The translations under genes and the position numbers were made by a program. From positions 1 through 64,000 of the forward strand of contig JAUJOZ010000021.1 in the NCBI GenBank assembly GCA_030447415.1: a stretch of 64,000 bases of DNA, given 5' to 3'. The notes beneath the pieces were generated by a model. That model was given only the letters and a program-made list of their open reading frames with translations. It searched no databases and had not been told where the DNA came from. Source of the DNA: Thermomicrobiales bacterium. GTDB lineage: Bacteria; Chloroflexota; Chloroflexia; Thermomicrobiales; UBA6265. Positions 63,033 through 64,000 of the stretch are shown in pieces; positions within the stretch are counted from its first letter, which is position 1, and each line of letters starts with the position of its first letter.

Positions 63033-63649
63033 CGGAATCCAAGGCCGCGGCGCCGCGAACCGCCCAGCCTCTCGCAGACGTCGAAGCTGGGGGAGCGACG
63101 AGCGTGCTGGTCCGAGACGCGATGGCGCCGCCCGCGATCGCGGGTGTGGTCCTGCGAGAACTCCGGGTGAATCGCGATCCCCGCGGCACCCTGACCGAGC
63201 TGCTGCGTGCGGACTGGCCGGATGTCTTCGGCGACGATCTGCCGTTTGCCCAGGTCTATACCTCGACCACCGCGCCCGGCGTGGCGCGGGATGAGGATCG
63301 CTGGCACCTCCACCGTCACCAGACAGACCGGTTTTACTGCGTCGCGGGCCGAATCGTCGTGTCCATTGCCGACGCCCGGCCCGATTCCCCCACGCGCGGT
63401 CGGCTGATGCTCGTCGAGCTAGCGGCCGAGGCCGACGCGCCGGCACCATTGGTGGTGACGATCCCCGCCGGGACACTCCATGGCTTCGTCGTCACGAGCA
63501 CGACGCCGGCCACGCTGCTCAACTTCCCCAGCCGGCTCTACGACCCGGCGGACGAGGGCCGCGTCCCTTTCGCCGAGGCTGGCATTGCCTTCCCCGACGG
63601 CGAACCGTTCTCCTACGACGCCGTGCGTCGACTCTACGCACGGGTGTAG
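63029..63649 (+). CDS. rmlC: dTDP-4-dehydrorhamnose 3,5-epimerase family protein
   Basis: 206-aa cupin-type epimerase. DPRGTLTELLRADWPDVFGDDLPFAQVYTSTTAPGVARDEDRWHLHRHQTDRFYCVAGRIVVSIADAR matches the RmlC core with its catalytic His region, and PLVVTIPAGTLHGFVV is the second strand pair. Spacing in the active site differs somewhat from canonical RmlC, so a sugar 3,5-epimerase of related specificity is possible. It completes the rmlADBC unit (ATGA overlap with rmlB). Confidence 0.85.
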   Translation: MTESKAAAPRTAQPLADVEAGGATSVLVRDAMAPPAIAGVVLRELRVNRDPRGTLTELLRADWPDVFGDDLPFAQVYTSTTAPGVARDEDRWHLHRHQTDRFYCVAGRIVVSIADARPDSPTRGRLMLVELAAEADAPAPLVVTIPAGTLHGFVVTSTTPATLLNFPSRLYDPADEGRVPFAEAGIAFPDGEPFSYDAVRRLYARV

Positions 63650-63681
63650 CGGTCGCTCCGCCCCGGCGAAAGGGCAGTGCC

Positions 63682-63713
63682 GACGGCGGGGAATCATTTC
63701 CCACGCCGCCGTC
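63682..63713. terminator. Hairpin between convergent rmlC and the last gene
   Basis: GACGGCGG (63682-63689) pairs with CCGCCGTC (63706-63713). GGAA/TTCC extend the stem past a 3-nt bulge. Confidence 0.5.
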
Positions 63714-63990
63714 AGGCGCGCTTCGCGGCCCCGGTCGCGGCCGGCTTCCGTCGCGCCCGTGCTCGCGTCTGGGGCTGGGTGCCATTGGTCGCGTCACCGC
63801 CGTCCTGGGTCCAGCCAGACGCTACGAGCACGTCGCCGATCGGGCTACCCGAGCGCGGGGCGACCGCCACCTCGATCACGATTGCCTCCGGCTGCGGCGG
63901 GGGCACCGGTTGCTGCGTCTGCGGGGCGGCCGTTTCCACGACCGGCGCCTCGCCGGGGTCGTGCGTTTCGGCCGGGGTCGTCAACGGCAT
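63712..63990 (-). CDS. Small basic-tailed, disordered protein
   Basis: 92 aa: Pro/Gln/Thr-rich head (PAETHDPGEAPVVETAAPQTQQPVPPPQPEA), a short hydrophobic strand segment (IVIEVAVAPRSGSPIGDVLVASGW) and a Lys/Arg-rich tail (RARARRKPAATGAAKRA) like histone-type DNA-binding tails. Function is unknown. It is close to the window end, so its upstream region cannot be judged. Confidence 0.45.
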   Translation of the reverse strand: MPLTTPAETHDPGEAPVVETAAPQTQQPVPPPQPEAIVIEVAVAPRSGSPIGDVLVASGWTQDGGDATNGTQPQTRARARRKPAATGAAKRA

Positions 63991-64000
63991 GGCCCCCGCC

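Overview
The window is GC-rich (roughly two-thirds G+C by eye) bacterial chromosome. The gene set points to Chloroflexota, most likely class Thermomicrobia (Sphaerobacter-like): hslVU plus rpoN, duplicated Opp-type transporters, Tat-type solute-binding proteins, an LPNTG surface protein and a long-form rmlA. This placement is inference from gene content, not from an rRNA. I found no rRNA, intact tRNA or CRISPR array.

Layout. 0-5.4 kb: sigma-54 (rpoN) with an unusual zinc-ribbon insertion, a site-2 protease with CBS domains, and an Rrf2 regulator plus cysteine desulfurase pair. 5.4-11.4 kb: a long minus-strand cluster in the order oppD, oppF, small M50 protease, HD-domain protein, scpA, scpB, cupin. 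11.4-20 kb: a stress-type membrane protein behind a textbook sigma-54 promoter, an HpcH/HpaI aldolase, and a three-gene block. In that block a large ATPase/TPR LuxR-type regulator, whose DNA-binding domain is cut off by an in-frame TGA, sits between two exported-protein genes that share the same upstream DNA module. 20-21.6 kb looks decayed.

21.6-26.3 kb is the most interesting part. A 3,647-bp integrative element carries a large serine recombinase, a small XRE regulator and a two-gene minus-strand module (DUF4145-like protein plus membrane protein), and it is inserted in the competence gene dprA. Joining the two junctions rebuilds the dprA codon exactly and also rebuilds an attP with 15-bp inverted arms. 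The attP lies inside the 3' end of the integrase gene, so integration replaces the integrase C-terminus. The integrase also carries a perfect 110-bp tandem duplication that shifts its frame.

26-41 kb: a small-molecule kinase, an unexplained structured leader without a gene, topA, the hslVU protease operon with an acidic tail on HslV, an Opp operon (permeases plus binding protein, with its own promoter and terminator), a branched-chain aminotransferase, RidA, an S41-type protease homologue with a changed catalytic motif, and small disordered proteins. 41.7-50.3 kb: a cell-envelope glycan cluster (GtrA, multi-TM glycosyltransferases, UGM-like FAD enzyme, large membrane proteins). 50.5-59.4 kb: a possible PD-(D/E)XK nuclease, then a catabolic locus in which MFS, 2-hydroxyacid dehydrogenase and HpcH/HpaI aldolase diverge from a three-gene sugar ABC transporter. 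59.8-63.6 kb: rmlADBC for dTDP-rhamnose, which probably feeds envelope glycans.

Several genes carry lesions (dprA, integrase, LuxR regulator, S41 protein). Some single-base indels could be sequencing errors. The insertion in dprA cannot be, because both junctions are reciprocal and in frame.
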